The translations under genes and the position numbers were made by a program. From Larimichthys crocea (Eukaryota; Chordata; Actinopteri; Sciaenidae), in contig NC_040012.1 of the NCBI RefSeq assembly GCF_000972845.2, forward strand, positions 8,092,097 through 8,156,096: a stretch of DNA of 64,000 nt. Direction: 5' to 3'. Below the pieces are notes generated by a model that was given only the letters and a program-made list of their open reading frames with translations, had not been told where the DNA came from and searched no databases. This document shows positions 61,601-63,786 of the stretch, piece by piece (position 1 is the stretch's first letter; every line of letters begins with the position of its first letter).

Positions 61601-63786
61601 TGCCGTCCCGAGAGAGCATCCACATCTACTACCAGAAGGCCATGAGGCTCAACATGTCCAGGGCGGCCAGCATGGATCAGCTAAGCGAGGATGAGTCAGC
61701 CATGGGCTCCTCCAGGGTCCGAAGAAGGCGATACCCGATGGAGAGCCAGGACTCCACTGCCTCCAGAGACAGCATGTCCAGGTACACAGAGCCTGATGGT
61801 GGTTGTATCATGCAACATGGGAGAGTGTTTACCCGTGCTGAAAGGAAACATGTTTATACCCTGTCCTCACATGCAGTGATAAAGATTTCTACACATTAAA
61901 GGGTCGGTTCACCTTTCTGCCATACTTGGTAACTAGGGTCCTTAAATCTGACTATTATTTGATTCATTTAAATTTAATTTTCAAAGCTTTTTTTGGACAC
62001 AAAAATCTCAGAGACAGGTATCTCAAAGTGTTGGCTGCTAAAAGTAAAAACTTTCTGCACCGCTAACTCTACAGGTAAGTGAAGCAATGAAAAAGCTGAA
62101 CTGACCCTTTAAGGTGGCAGTTATCATCACACTTCATCCTCATTCTGCAGTCATGTGACATCATTTAAATGTTTTTAATACACCGTACATGTCTGTGTAA
62201 CCTAACATAGATCCCATTTCATCCTCCTCATCACTAATCATTTCACCTGTCACTCTCCACCACCTCTCAGCGGCATTACTGACGCAACCACACTGTTTTC
62301 TCGCCAATCCACCCTGGAAGACCTCGATGGGATGCCAGAGTGCATTCCCAAAACCAGCGAGCGTGCCAGGCCCAAACTGCGTAAGATGTACAGCATGGAC
62401 ATGTCCAATTCATCCATGGACAGTGGCAGCAGCTTCATGTCCAGGTGCCTGGCCTCTGCATCGCCCATATACACACCTGTGTTGTAGCAAAAGACGTCTC
62501 TAGATCCATTTTGTGTTGGTTTTCAGCTGACTCATCATTGCACAACTTTTCTATAACCCTTTTGTTTATTACATCCTGTCAGAGAAAACCAGAAAAATGC
62601 ATGTCTTTTTTTATTTTTTTATTTTATTTTGAAATACAATGTTTTCACCCAGCAGCAGTGATATTTTATAGCGTATGGTCTGTTCCTCCTCAATAACTGC
62701 CTTTCTGTTCTTTGGGGTTGGAATAAACATCAGTTTTTATTGTTGTTCACTGAGATATAATTCATCATAAAAACTTTGCTTTTACCTCCAGATACTTTTT
62801 AGCATTCGCACACCATGGTGTATTTGTAAGCAGATATGTGTTTATGTATTTATGTACGTGTCAGATAATGAATGTCCACATAGAATTTGTTTTAAAATGA
62901 TTTGTTGATGTTTTATTGTCTATACTTCTTTTAAACGAAATGTTCCGTCAACCATGGCATAAAAAATCAAGCAGATCATTAAAAGTAAAAAGGCTTTAAT
63001 AAAAATCGGTTGGTTCATTAGGAAACCACACTGAGAAAGATAATTTATTTAATTTACTCGTGAGACAGAGGTGTATTGACACGATCTCTGTTTGTTTTCG
63101 CCCCCCCGCAGTGAAGCGACTCAGTGCATCACGCTCTACTCCAGACAGGGCACCACAGACACCATAGAAGAAGTGGAGGACGAGCAGGATCAAGGCGAAG
63201 ACAAGCAGCAGCAGGTACCCTGGGGATCCCAAGAGCTGGACGAGTGTCAGGGAGCCGAGGGCGGTCCATGGAGTGACGGAGAACCCAGGGAGAAAGAAGA
63301 GGAGGAAGAGGGTGAGGGCTTGGAGAGATTGGAGGGTGAGGAAGGCGAGGAGAGATCAGAGGGAGCAGAGTTACAGGACCAGGAGAGCAAAGAGAGAGAA
63401 GAGGCTCCGTGGGAGTCCTTCGGCCCAGATGAGGGCCCCTCCCACAGGGTCGTGGAGGCAGATTCTGCCCCTTCTGCCCAGGAGAGGGACTTCATGACGG
63501 AGAGCGAGGACGGGGGAGGACAGCAGGACTTCATGCAGACAGAGGGGAGAGCAGGGCTCCTCTACACCCCTGACACGGACGCATCTAAAACATCTGATGC
63601 TGATGTGCCTCCCAGCTACAGCAAGGCGGTCAGTTTTGATCGCCTGGAGGTTAGCGATGACGAGAGTGACATGGACAGGAAGAGGCGTATGGTTATGACC
63701 TCTGACAGCCGCTCAGACAGCAGGTCAGACATCATGTTGCCATCTATGACCACTGAGCTGACCGCCAGCGAACTGCTGCTCAACAA
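5878..63786 (+). CDS. piezo2: piezo2, internal part of gene (38 exons; both ends outside window)
   Basis: Encodes most of the blade, beam and latch regions of a PIEZO2 mechanosensitive cation channel, a homotrimer of the plasma membrane that opens on membrane tension (touch, proprioception). Exons were placed by reading-frame continuity, GT-AG sites and agreement with vertebrate PIEZO2 from memory. Diagnostic stretches are IMLPSLTSAVYFF, MKQSYICALIAMM, IMKNILS-type and QRRVFMSYYFLHVVAD helices, KQWWRPWVDHAS and the PIEZO2-type insert SHAKVNGRVYLIMN. All 38 exons join in frame: 2 + 2023x3 + 2 bases. The last exon ends at ELTASELLLN before the next blade unit. PIEZO1 is excluded by the PIEZO2-specific insert and the loop beginning SRQSTLEDLDG. 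Teleosts can have piezo2a and piezo2b paralogues, and I cannot tell which this is. The pore, cap and C-terminal domain are not in the window. Introns range from 75 bases to 8.15 kb. Confidence 0.95.
5921..9555 (+). other. Intron, mostly unique sequence
   Basis: No gene seen. Around 6240-6520 several imperfect copies of a cattataatg / cataatgct type motif in both orientations suggest an old dispersed repeat. The rest is A+T-rich and featureless to reading by eye. It ends in the acceptor ttgtccccag. Confidence 0.5.
9556..9718 (+). CDS. piezo2: piezo2 exon, 163 bp, N-terminal blade helix
   Basis: C completes the split Ser codon, then 54 codons. The exon starts with DADAGNGIRVFIPDIGMF, very close to human PIEZO2, continues through the membrane helix VAGLAIWLLC and ends in the acidic NADFEAEEQ. 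Donor gtgggt, phase 0. Confidence 0.95.
9719..12369 (+). other. Intron containing a DNA transposon
   Basis: About half of this intron is the terminal-inverted-repeat element at 9868-11164. The remainder (11165-12369) shows no recognisable gene or repeat. It ends in the weak acceptor ccaccaacaag. Confidence 0.6.
9868..11164. mobile_element. DNA transposon with ~80-bp terminal inverted repeats
   Basis: The left end (tacaacccagattccaaaaa, then ggacgctgtgaaaagcataa and ataaaaacagaatgcaatga) reappears reverse-complemented at 11082-11164 (cagcgtccaaaccttttcgg followed by aatcagagtcgta). Similar termini are common in teleost genomes. The superfamily is not assigned because I see no clear target-site duplication. 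Interior frames at 10574-10929 are long on both strands but have no transposase motif I recognise, so the copy is probably non-autonomous or decayed. Confidence 0.75.
12370..12640 (+). CDS. piezo2: piezo2 exon, 271 bp, poly-Glu loop and following helix
   Basis: Phase-0 start after aacaag. It encodes an acidic cytosolic loop (KLSLDDQILLEEDFEAGYEA), a run of 16 consecutive Glu, then KESTKSKILRHVAEVASKVK and EIIGNLITTAGKVVVTILLG, which enters the next membrane helix and matches PIEZO2. Donor gtgagc after one base of a Gly codon. The Glu run makes a long poly-Ser frame on the opposite strand that is only a shadow. Confidence 0.93.
12641..13698 (+). other. Intron, 1.06 kb
   Basis: It contains an (AAATA)n-like stretch near 12868-12898 and, at 13238-13262, cagtggtccccaaccctttt, which resembles the terminus of hAT-type elements. 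No gene is seen. It ends in the acceptor gtttgtag. Confidence 0.5.
13699..13912 (+). CDS. piezo2: piezo2 exon, 214 bp, blade helices
   Basis: GC completes a Gly codon, then IMLPSLTSAVYFFIFLFLCT, WWSLCRTFDTLLFSCMCVLM and AIFSAGHLIVLYLYQFQFFQ, ending ESIPPGDSYS and AG of a split codon. At least three membrane segments. Nearly identical to human PIEZO2 over the first half. Donor gtcaga. Confidence 0.96.
14590..15060 (+). repeat. Family-A repeat copy
   Basis: One of the longer copies. It includes the upstream half (ttgttacattgcccactta, aacactcccccggtgctctg) and the core with aaaatatgatccagtttcac. Confidence 0.8.
16178..16742 (+). repeat. Pair of diverged direct repeats (~185 bp each)
   Basis: 16178-16362 and 16551-16742 share taaatattaccaaa, gcagtaaatatgg, gagtgggtgt, aatttctt-aaacagtg, ctttttatttgt, and tttgaag-cctaaa in the same order, about 370 bases apart. 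They may be two insertions of one element or a local duplication. Confidence 0.7.
17768..18310 (+). mobile_element. Two decayed copies of a LINE-like 3' region
   Basis: Copies at about 17768-18060 and 18098-18310 share ccagaaaacc-ccagta, caggagacatcctt, ccagccaccctgcagaggaa, cttgt-tctgtgat-t and cggtcacta then actggtaaat. The pattern matches a repeat often seen at the 3' end of teleost non-LTR retrotransposons, recognised from memory. No reverse transcriptase frame remains. Confidence 0.6.
20250..20424 (+). CDS. piezo2: piezo2 exon, 175 bp, extracellular loop and helix
   Basis: T completes a Ser codon, then VFGISPIIQSNCSYTWKLIV, HPDRKWYHFVNPIMLLILYY and TLATLIRLWLQEPIDQLT. Human PIEZO2 has the same pattern, with a disulfide-type Cys in NCSYTW and the helix LLILYYTLATLIRLWLQE. 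NCS is a possible N-glycosylation sequon. Phase-0 donor gtgagg. Confidence 0.96.
21066..21104. repeat. (GT)n microsatellite
   Basis: About 19 GT units. Confidence 0.98.
21420..21725 (-). repeat. Family-B repeat copy
   Basis: Reverse-complement match to 56290-56400 and 1790-1900, including gtaaacatgtttatttctgc and atggagactgactc. Confidence 0.8.
22376..22648 (+). repeat. Family-A repeat copy
   Basis: Contains cagtttacttcactgtcc, aaaatatgatccagtttt and ends with ttacgcagtgttgcttta, a probable 3' terminus of the family. Confidence 0.8.
22936..23055 (+). CDS. piezo2: piezo2 exon, 120 bp, cytosolic linker
   Basis: Forty codons in phase 0 at both ends: DNKDNDICEEEDLDGNRTSN followed by SANRKRQMWWESRQGTDEKN. 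It lies where human PIEZO2 has a loop with RRRSLWY...TDERK. Conservation is low except for the basic-aromatic patch and TDEK. Because it is symmetric it could be skipped without a frameshift. Acceptor tttttttcag, donor gtatgt. Confidence 0.85.
23561..23600. repeat. (AC)n microsatellite
   Basis: Twenty AC units. Confidence 0.98.
23849..23884 (+). CDS. piezo2: piezo2 microexon, 36 bp
   Basis: Twelve codons, LLSTQDGISTTE, between acceptor ctctcctcctag and donor gtgggg, phase 0 on both sides. Human PIEZO2 has LLSMTQDDYKPSDG directly after TDERK, so both position and sequence fit. Symmetric, hence a possible cassette. It is too short to stand out by frame length. Confidence 0.82.
24504..24615 (+). 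CDS. piezo2: piezo2 exon, 112 bp, cytosolic linker
   Basis: AVPTSNGTSFDFVTTENGPV followed by CLDLYSTPQYKMDQPGD and one base of the next codon. The human counterpart contains MENGPGKADLYSTPQYRWEP. Acceptor tgatctacag, donor gtacag. Confidence 0.9.
25544..25725 (+). CDS. piezo2: piezo2 exon, 182 bp, acidic linker and blade helix
   Basis: AG completes Glu, then KKDESVYEVCLPPEDSALEG and an acidic stretch, a basic GIKKKGVGAMVKIFHF, and the highly conserved IMKQSYICALIAMM helix. Phase-0 donor gtgagt. An open frame runs on past the donor to 26070, but the PIEZO2 sequence resumes at 26950, so the donor is the true end. Confidence 0.95.
25726..26949 (+). other. Intron with SINE-like and family-A repeats
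   Basis: Around 25925-26060 the stretch with cccttgagcaaggcactgaa resembles a teleost tRNA-type SINE body. From 26205 a family-A repeat begins with aaagcaacactgtgta and runs to about 26670. No gene is seen. Confidence 0.55.
26205..26670 (+). repeat. Family-A repeat, 5' half
   Basis: Starts aaagcaacactgtgta, the reverse complement of the 3' terminus seen in other copies, then shares agtccaacagcagtcagccc and gttacattgcccacttgccc with its relatives. Confidence 0.75.
26950..27186 (+). CDS. piezo2: piezo2 exon, 237 bp, blade helices
   Basis: Seventy-nine codons, phase 0 at both ends: AWSITYVSWLTFVFLIWSCM, LWMVRDRRRYAMLSSPFMVA, YGNLLIVLQYIWSFESMDEV and KAPGFFVKKNNPFHSLSSK. It continues the human PIEZO2 pattern with two membrane helices and a basic intracellular turn (RDRRR). 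Donor gtttgg is weak, but the next exon continues exactly. Confidence 0.96.
27831..27951 (+). CDS. piezo2: piezo2 exon, 121 bp, helix and cytosolic linker
   Basis: VLCLLSFWLLLRQTLTERWE then KQKEDSAGLSDVHVEDQKKK plus one base. The human counterpart is ILFTITFWLLLRQHLTEQ. The linker after LTER is far shorter than the human Glu-rich one. Acceptor ttgtgtgtag, donor gtaagc. Confidence 0.93.
27952..28871 (+). other. Intron with family-A repeat
   Basis: A family-A repeat occupies about 28215-28585 and ends in tcagtgttgctttag. The rest is A+T-rich. No gene is seen. Confidence 0.55.
28215..28585 (+). repeat. Family-A repeat copy
   Basis: Contains cattcccccggtgctctgag, cagtttacttcactgtccgt and the terminus tcagtgttgctttag. 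Confidence 0.8.
28872..29065 (+). CDS. piezo2: piezo2 exon, 194 bp, blade helices
   Basis: Acidic EEEDSEEGGEQDIMQ, then VLGNMVMALMVKYWIYICGG, MFFFVSFEGTIVMYKIIYMM and MFLFCVALYQ. Very close to human PIEZO2 (KYWIYVCGGMFFFVSFEGKI). Two to three membrane segments. Phase-0 donor gtacca. Confidence 0.96.
29138..29219 (+). repeat. 41-bp tandem duplication in intron
   Basis: Two adjacent identical units starting tgaatatattcacacaacat at 29138 and 29179. The intron 29066-29697 around it shows no gene. Confidence 0.9.
29698..29846 (+). CDS. piezo2: piezo2 exon, 149 bp, blade helix
   Basis: VHFEWWRRILKYFWMSVVMY, TMLVLTLVYTFQFDGTKDFW and SNNTGMDEN, then AG of a split codon. Human PIEZO2 reads VHYEWWRKILKYFWMSVVIY. 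NNT is a possible glycosylation site in the extracellular loop. The acceptor catcaag has a weak pyrimidine tract. Confidence 0.95.
29847..30392 (+). other. Intron with partial family-A repeat
   Basis: 30150-30250 matches the middle of the family-A copy at 26360-26450 (agtccaacagcaagaaaccc against agtccaacagcagtcagccc). No gene is seen. Confidence 0.5.
30393..30566 (+). CDS. piezo2: piezo2 exon, 174 bp, blade helix
   Basis: C completes Ser, then LKDLGLERFSVSMLFTRIFI, PTSFLLVCILHLHYFHEPFL and KLTDLQAVVAKEESTIY plus AG. Human PIEZO2 has LEDLGLKQFTVAELFTRIFIP. The donor gtgagt leads either into the two small exons below or directly to 34223, all in phase 2. Confidence 0.96.
32079..32120 (+). CDS. 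piezo2: piezo2 small exon, 42 bp (probable cassette)
   Basis: C completes AG|C (Ser), then HAKVNGRVYLIMN and AG of the next codon. It is flanked by acceptor ttttcacacag and donor gtgggt. An insert SHAKVNGRVYLIIN is known in mammalian PIEZO2 isoforms, so conservation to fish is strong. Entering and leaving in phase 2, it can be included or skipped without a frameshift. Confidence 0.9.
32690..32722 (+). CDS. piezo2: piezo2 small exon, 33 bp (probable cassette)
   Basis: C completes Ser, then IKQKISTQQS and AA of a Lys/Asn codon. Acceptor tctgagcag, donor gtaagt. Mammalian PIEZO2 isoforms carry SIKKKLPIHQN immediately after the preceding insert, so order and sequence agree. Phase 2 on both sides. 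It adds basic residues to a cytosolic linker. Confidence 0.85.
34223..34494 (+). CDS. piezo2: piezo2 exon, 272 bp, long cytosolic linker
   Basis: The first base completes Arg (or Lys after the cassette), then LVHQDGSLADLTMLSASSVE followed by an acidic, Ser/Glu-rich loop ending EPEPSTEHTS plus one base. Human PIEZO2 begins RLAHPEGSLPDLTM here and ends in TSDLRNKW, so both edges agree while the middle is diverged. G+C-rich compared with its introns. The 201-residue frame on the opposite strand is a shadow. Confidence 0.93.
34672..36270 (+). repeat. Direct duplication of ~0.65-0.8 kb inside an intron
   Basis: Copy 1 (34672-35463) and copy 2 (35633-36270) both begin gccagtcgactaattgattc, share agtcaaaccttctcaa and tggagatccagtggttt, and both finish with gaacaagcagatggtgaatg and ctgaaaaaacaaaccatgtc. 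Copy 2 lacks some internal segments. The copies are collinear, so this looks like a local tandem duplication rather than two independent insertions. Confidence 0.85.
36838..37000 (+). mobile_element. tRNA-derived SINE
   Basis: The head contains an A-box-like tagctcacctgg and a B-box-like gggtttgattcc 45 bases apart, followed by gctgcatgtcatccccgtct and a body ending near aaaatagtcctaaaaatcat. This matches a tRNA-derived SINE type common in percomorph fish. The tRNA part is not followed by a proper acceptor stem, so it is not a tRNA gene. Confidence 0.75.
39497..39657 (+). CDS. piezo2: piezo2 exon, 161 bp, blade helices
   Basis: AC completes Asp, then LKNKWHLVVDRLTVLFLKFL, EYFHKLQLFIWWLLEIHIIK and IVSCYVVLVSVKE. 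Human PIEZO2 reads DLRNKWHLVIDRLTVLFLKF. An amphipathic helix is followed by a membrane helix. Phase-0 donor gtatga. Confidence 0.96.
39658..40623 (+). other. Intron, 0.97 kb
   Basis: A dispersed-repeat piece at about 40075-40160 (cttcccacagtcccaaaaca, then aacaggttaattggtgg) belongs with the one near 37370. No gene is seen. Confidence 0.5.
40624..40794 (+). CDS. piezo2: piezo2 exon, 171 bp, blade helices
   Basis: Phase 0 at both ends: VSLLNYVFLASWAFALPYSQ, YRPLASSVCTVWTCVIIVCK and MLYQLKSIDPPLYNCTL. It matches PIEZO2 (VSLFNYVFLISWAFALPY). NCT is a possible sequon. The following intron is only 90 bases. Confidence 0.96.
40885..41007 (+). CDS. piezo2: piezo2 exon, 123 bp, extracellular loop
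   Basis: Forty-one codons: PGSYSGVQKEEMEVYPLYTD and LVEPAHWVGLKKSNDLLDYL, then R. The human counterpart ends PTEWVGLRKSSPLLVYLR. The first half is poorly conserved, as expected of an extracellular loop. Phase 0 at both ends. Donor gtgagg. Confidence 0.93.
41008..41462 (+). other. Intron, 455 bp, no features seen
   Basis: A+T-rich with a pyrimidine-rich 3' end (tttctctctcttcctttgtg). I see no repeat or gene in it. Confidence 0.5.
41463..41663 (+). CDS. piezo2: piezo2 exon, 201 bp, blade helices
   Basis: NNLLMLALLAFEVTIYRHQK, then YFRLRNKLSPPAARIIFHDI, TRQHLDIGIISFIKYFINYF and FYKFGLE. It matches human PIEZO2 across its whole length. Phase 0 at both ends. The next intron is 75 bases, the shortest in the window. 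Confidence 0.96.
41739..41943 (+). CDS. piezo2: piezo2 exon, 205 bp, blade helices
   Basis: TCLLLVVNVIGQRMDFYAML, HAFALIAVMYKRRRKAIAEV and WPKYCCFLACMLTFQYFVCI, then GIPPAACK and one base. It is very close to human PIEZO2 (VNVIGQRMDFYAMIHACWLI). Donor gtttgt opens the 8.15-kb intron. The partner exon is at 50098. Confidence 0.96.
42184..42400. repeat. TAGTATCTATAG-type minisatellite
   Basis: About 217 bases of alternating agtatctatagtatctgt units with point variants (cctt, ataat). Related tracts lie at 44769-44900, about 49190-49262 and about 49563-49606, all in the same intron. On the minus strand it produces an artificial Asp-Thr-Ile repeat frame. Confidence 0.9.
42609..42695. mobile_element. 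hAT-like element terminus
   Basis: cagcggttttcaaagtgtga, followed by the G+C-rich gcgcctcccttggggggcgc and ggggaggcgcggcggggg, is the typical start of hAT (Charlie/ZBED-like) elements. The rest of the element and its far end were not delimited. Confidence 0.6.
43050..43112. repeat. 16-bp tandem repeat
   Basis: About four copies of acatatatacatagac. Next to it, at 43143-43160, is acgcgtccgccatattgg, which is often found in teleost transposon ends, but I cannot assign it. Confidence 0.85.
43606..43654. repeat. (GT)n microsatellite, preceded by (AC)n/(TA)n
   Basis: About 24 GT units directly after a short palindromic acacac-tatata stretch (43570-43605). Confidence 0.97.
43713..43854 (+). repeat. 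71-bp tandem duplication
   Basis: Two near-identical units starting tttattattctcgtacaaga at 43713 and 43784, differing at a few positions. The CpG-richer sequence after it (43860-44480) resembles decayed transposon DNA, but no coding domain is recognisable. Confidence 0.85.
44769..44900. repeat. Second minisatellite related to the one at 42184
   Basis: Repeats of agtatccatagattctatag and gatctgtagtatccatag, with variants. Same core (gtagtatc-atag) as the tract at 42184-42400. Confidence 0.85.
44972..45138. repeat. Near-perfect 167-bp hairpin (inverted repeat)
   Basis: Arms of about 63 bases. The left arm starts gctcttcctagaggacggat and the right arm ends atccgtcctccgggaagagc. The loop is about 35 bases (atgactggcttcctgcgtca and following). 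Mismatches are few. It forms the left end of a repeat element extending to 45512. The outer half of the left arm is not present in the second copy at 49283. Confidence 0.88.
45028..45512 (+). repeat. Unassigned repeat element, copy 1
   Basis: Shared in the same orientation with 49283-49562, from gaatataggatatgactggc through gaatccgtcctcc-ggaaga to ctagtcgacccactacacta and ttgtatct. Copy 1 has about 205 bases (45171-45376) that copy 2 lacks. With the hairpin it may be a mobile element, but I do not recognise the family. It abuts the left palindrome arm. Confidence 0.85.
48352..48517 (-). pseudogene. Antisense, frameshifted copy of the piezo2 exon at 50293
   Basis: The reverse complement of this 166-base stretch matches exon 50293-50458 and keeps both splice sites (tttcag and gtacag). 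It carries an extra A after CTCCAGAGGCAA, a missing G in AACAAGGCGG and several changes around GAGATCTGCAGAGAC. In the exon frame the first insertion leads at once to a stop. It is on the wrong strand for piezo2 and cannot serve as an exon of it. Confidence 0.9.
48610..48709 (-). pseudogene. Antisense, frameshifted copy of the piezo2 exon at 50098
   Basis: One hundred bases against 102 in the intact exon. Read on the minus strand it lacks the first A after the acceptor, has TCCCTGGTAGG for TCCTTGGAGG, loses a base in AACGTCATC, gains an A in CACCAAACCC and loses the C of CTCATCT. So many one-base indels in 100 bases point to sequencing error or to decay without constraint. Confidence 0.88.
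49273..49282. other. Assembly gap of 10 N
   Basis: Ten N lie between the minisatellite at the inner end of the left arm and repeat copy 2. The round size suggests a placeholder rather than a measured gap. Confidence 0.99.
49283..49562 (+). repeat. Unassigned repeat element, copy 2 (internally deleted)
   Basis: Same orientation and sequence as 45028-45512, but missing about 205 bases at the junction gtgttggag/ctatgttgatctgc. It begins exactly at the N gap, so its 5' part may be in the gap. It sits in the spacer of the palindrome. Confidence 0.88.
50098..50199 (+). CDS. piezo2: piezo2 exon, 102 bp, extracellular loop
   Basis: AG completes Glu, then YPWRFPNSTTDSNVIKWLYV and PDFHTKPNSSFLI plus one base. 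The human counterpart is DYPWRFKGASFNDNIIKWLYFPDF. Acceptor gttttattttcag, donor gtacgt. It joins the exon at 41739-41943 in phase across the large intron and is intact here, unlike its antisense copy. Confidence 0.94.
50293..50458 (+). CDS. piezo2: piezo2 exon, 166 bp
   Basis: AT completes Tyr, then DFMLLLCASLQRQVFDDENK, AAVRLMAGDNVEICRDLDAA and TFSVHNPVPDFIHC plus AG. Nearly the human PIEZO2 sequence (FEDENKAAVRIMAGDNVEIC). Donor gtacaa. Intact frame. Confidence 0.96.
50459..53956 (+). other. 3.5-kb intron, mostly right palindrome arm
   Basis: 50459-53390 is arm sequence with the repeats listed for the arm. 53391-53956 is unique, A+T-rich intron ending in the acceptor ttgtcctctag. No gene is seen. 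Confidence 0.7.
52940..53225 (+). repeat. Family-A repeat in right palindrome arm
   Basis: Counterpart of the antisense copy at 45680-45985. It contains ctcacagccaggctaacaaa and aaaatatgatccagtttcac. Confidence 0.85.
53957..54200 (+). CDS. piezo2: piezo2 exon, 244 bp, blade helices
   Basis: G completes Arg, then SYLDMLKVIMFSYLFWFVLT, IIFITGTTRISVFCMGYLVA, CFYFLLFGGELLLKPIKKIL and HYWDFLIAYNVFVITMKNIL, then S. Among the best conserved parts of PIEZO2. Two to three membrane helices. Phase-0 donor gtgagt. Confidence 0.97.
54334..54448 (+). CDS. piezo2: piezo2 exon, 115 bp
   Basis: IVACGYINSLVVNQCWLIQL, then LSLACTIKEYKSNIREAK plus one base. The human counterpart is IGACGYIGTLVHNSCWLIQA...SLACTVKGY. 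Donor gtgagt. Confidence 0.94.
54449..55153 (+). other. Intron with family-A repeat
   Basis: A family-A repeat occupies about 54800-55125 and ends gttacacattgttg. No gene is seen. Confidence 0.55.
54800..55125 (+). repeat. Family-A repeat copy
   Basis: Contains gctaacaaactgag, aacagcagctgtagag and ends gttacacattgttg just before the acceptor of exon 55154, so it nearly abuts coding sequence. Confidence 0.78.
55154..55310 (+). CDS. piezo2: piezo2 exon, 157 bp, last blade helices before beam
   Basis: CT completes Pro, then GEQTCELPKNEAGIIWDSIC, FAFLLLQRRVFMSYYFLHVV and ADIRASQILAS plus AG. Very close to human PIEZO2. It leads into the beam helix. Donor gtatac. Confidence 0.97.
55311..55898 (+). 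other. Intron, 588 bp, no features seen
   Basis: A+T-rich and without recognised repeat or gene. Acceptor tggtgtgtttcag. Confidence 0.5.
55899..55988 (+). CDS. piezo2: piezo2 exon, 90 bp, beam helix
   Basis: A completes Arg, then GAELFQATIVKAVRARLEEE and RKSVEQLKR plus CA. It corresponds to the long intracellular beam helix that carries motion from blade to pore in PIEZO structures. Donor gtgaga overlaps an apparent CAG. Confidence 0.95.
55989..57142 (+). other. Intron with family-B repeat
   Basis: Family-B copy at about 56290-56590. The stretches at 56185-56225 (gttttgagcgtccgacagg) and 56660-56760 are not recognised. No gene is seen. Confidence 0.55.
56290..56590 (+). repeat. Family-B repeat copy
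   Basis: Contains ctgcagttcctcaaacatcc, gagtcagtctccataag, aaacatgtttacagcc and ccacgtctttgcc. Confidence 0.8.
57143..57264 (+). CDS. piezo2: piezo2 exon, 122 bp, end of beam and acidic linker
   Basis: G completes Gln, then MERIKVRQQKFKRGKEKMLS and IAQESGEGQTLVQPEEDDDD plus one base. The human counterpart is MDRIKARQQKYKKGKERMLS...EPGEGQ. Strongly basic end of the beam. Donor gtatga. Confidence 0.96.
57519..57587 (+). CDS. piezo2: piezo2 exon, 69 bp, latch/plug region
   Basis: GA completes Gly, then AQRTKAKTKKKQWWRPWVDH and AS, then one base of Met. KQWWRPWVDHA is invariant in vertebrate PIEZO1 and PIEZO2 and lies in the latch/lateral-plug region at the intracellular portals. Phase 1 on both sides, 23 codons, so skipping keeps frame. 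Acceptor gtgaaattttag, donor gtaggt. Confidence 0.95.
57588..58775 (+). other. Intron, 1.19 kb, no repeat recognised
   Basis: It has pyrimidine-rich segments and no convincing exon. Human PIEZO2 continues directly from WVDHAS to MVRSGDYYLF, so no missing exon is expected. Confidence 0.55.
58776..58879 (+). CDS. piezo2: piezo2 exon, 104 bp, acidic latch segment
   Basis: TG completes Met, then VRSGDYYLFETDSE, a run of eight Glu in all, KKDDEPPKKSAFQ. The human counterpart is VRSGDYYLFETDSEEEEEE...RRSAFQ. Phase-0 donor gtgact. Exon 59713 or exon 60882 can follow in frame. Confidence 0.96.
58880..59712 (+). other. Intron with hAT-like fragment
   Basis: ggttttcaacctaggggtcg followed by ggacccttcaaagggtcaca at 59252-59291 resembles a hAT-type terminus. 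The downstream limit is unclear. No gene is seen. Confidence 0.5.
59713..59811 (+). CDS. piezo2: piezo2 exon, 99 bp (probable cassette)
   Basis: Thirty-three codons: RAIGKFVSAVLALPKSIIKL and PKTILQYVVKAGK, phase 0 on both sides, acceptor cttcctgtag, donor gtactc. The shorter human PIEZO2 form I recall runs SAFQ straight into FVYQAWITDP, so this exon would be an in-frame insert there. The sequence is amphipathic with regularly spaced Lys, consistent with an interfacial helix. The clean open frame and splice sites support it. I could not compare it with a database. Confidence 0.82.
59812..60881 (+). other. Intron, 1.07 kb
   Basis: A short G+C-rich patch at 60565-60620 (ctgcggcacctgggcgccgt) is of unknown origin. 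Otherwise nothing is recognised. Good pyrimidine tract before acceptor ctgttctccag. Confidence 0.5.
60882..61002 (+). CDS. piezo2: piezo2 exon, 121 bp, basic linker
   Basis: FLYHAWITDPKAALRARGKE, then KRKFWKKYTKGVRHRKSKKD plus one base. Human PIEZO2 has FVYQAWITDPKTALRQRHKE. Highly basic cytosolic segment. Donor gtaaga. Confidence 0.95.
61083..61163 (+). CDS. piezo2: piezo2 exon, 81 bp, with tandem NAGNAG acceptor
   Basis: With the first AG: CA completes Ala, then GHVAIEVGELSDGQEKEDEN and KKSGGP plus one base, joining to DNIIKR. The human counterpart ends KKKSDGPDNIIKR, which fixes the 3' end at 61163 rather than the upstream gt at 61158. The acceptor is cagcag, so the second AG (start 61086) would drop one Ala codon. 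Confidence 0.88.
61319..61485 (+). CDS. piezo2: piezo2 exon, 167 bp
   Basis: AC completes Asp, then NIIKRVFNIIKFTWVLFQTT, VDSFTKWMNDMCREYIDIST and VLRIERCMLTREVKK. Human PIEZO2: NIIKRIFNILKFTWVLFLAT...ISTVLRIERCMLTREIKK. One membrane helix (FTWVLFQTTVD). Phase-0 donor gtaaca. Confidence 0.97.
61594..61781 (+). CDS. piezo2: piezo2 exon, 188 bp, cytosolic linker
   Basis: GNVPSRESIHIYYQKAMRLN, MSRAASMDQLSEDESAMGSS and RVRRRRYPMESQDSTASRDS, then MS plus AG. It begins as in human PIEZO2 (GNVPTRESIHMYYQNHIM). The rest is a Ser/Arg-rich loop with several RxxS-type sites that could be phosphorylated. Acceptor ctacaccattag, donor gtacac. Confidence 0.94.
61782..62270 (+). other. Intron, 489 bp, no features seen
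   Basis: No recognised repeat or gene. It ends with a strong pyrimidine tract (cactctccaccacctctcag). Confidence 0.5.
62271..62444 (+). CDS. piezo2: piezo2 exon, 174 bp (probable cassette), Ser-rich
   Basis: C completes Ser, then GITDATTLFSRQSTLEDLDG, MPECIPKTSERARPKLRKMY and SMDMSNSSMDSGSSFMS plus AG. A related segment (SRQSTLDDLDG...KTSERARPRLRKM) occurs in some mammalian PIEZO2 isoforms and is missing from others. Phase 2 at both ends, so skipping keeps frame. RQS and RKMYS are potential basophilic kinase sites. Confidence 0.92.
62445..63111 (+). other. Intron, 667 bp
   Basis: A+T-rich with T-runs near 62605-62630. No gene or repeat is recognised. Acceptor cgcccccccgcag. Confidence 0.5.
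63112..63786 (+). CDS. piezo2: piezo2 exon, 675 bp, long acidic linker
   Basis: T completes Ser, then EATQCITLYSRQGTTDTIEE, a long Glu/Gly/Ser-rich stretch, and near the end VPPSYSKAVSFDRLEVSDDE and TTELTASELLLN plus AA. Human PIEZO2 has SEPTQCTMLYSRQGTTETIEE, PPSYSKAVSF and HELTASELLLK at matching positions. The exon is about 225 codons against roughly 137 in the human form I recall, the extra being acidic low-complexity sequence. The end is placed before gtaagt. The apparent TAA overlaps the donor and is not a stop. Confidence 0.95.
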
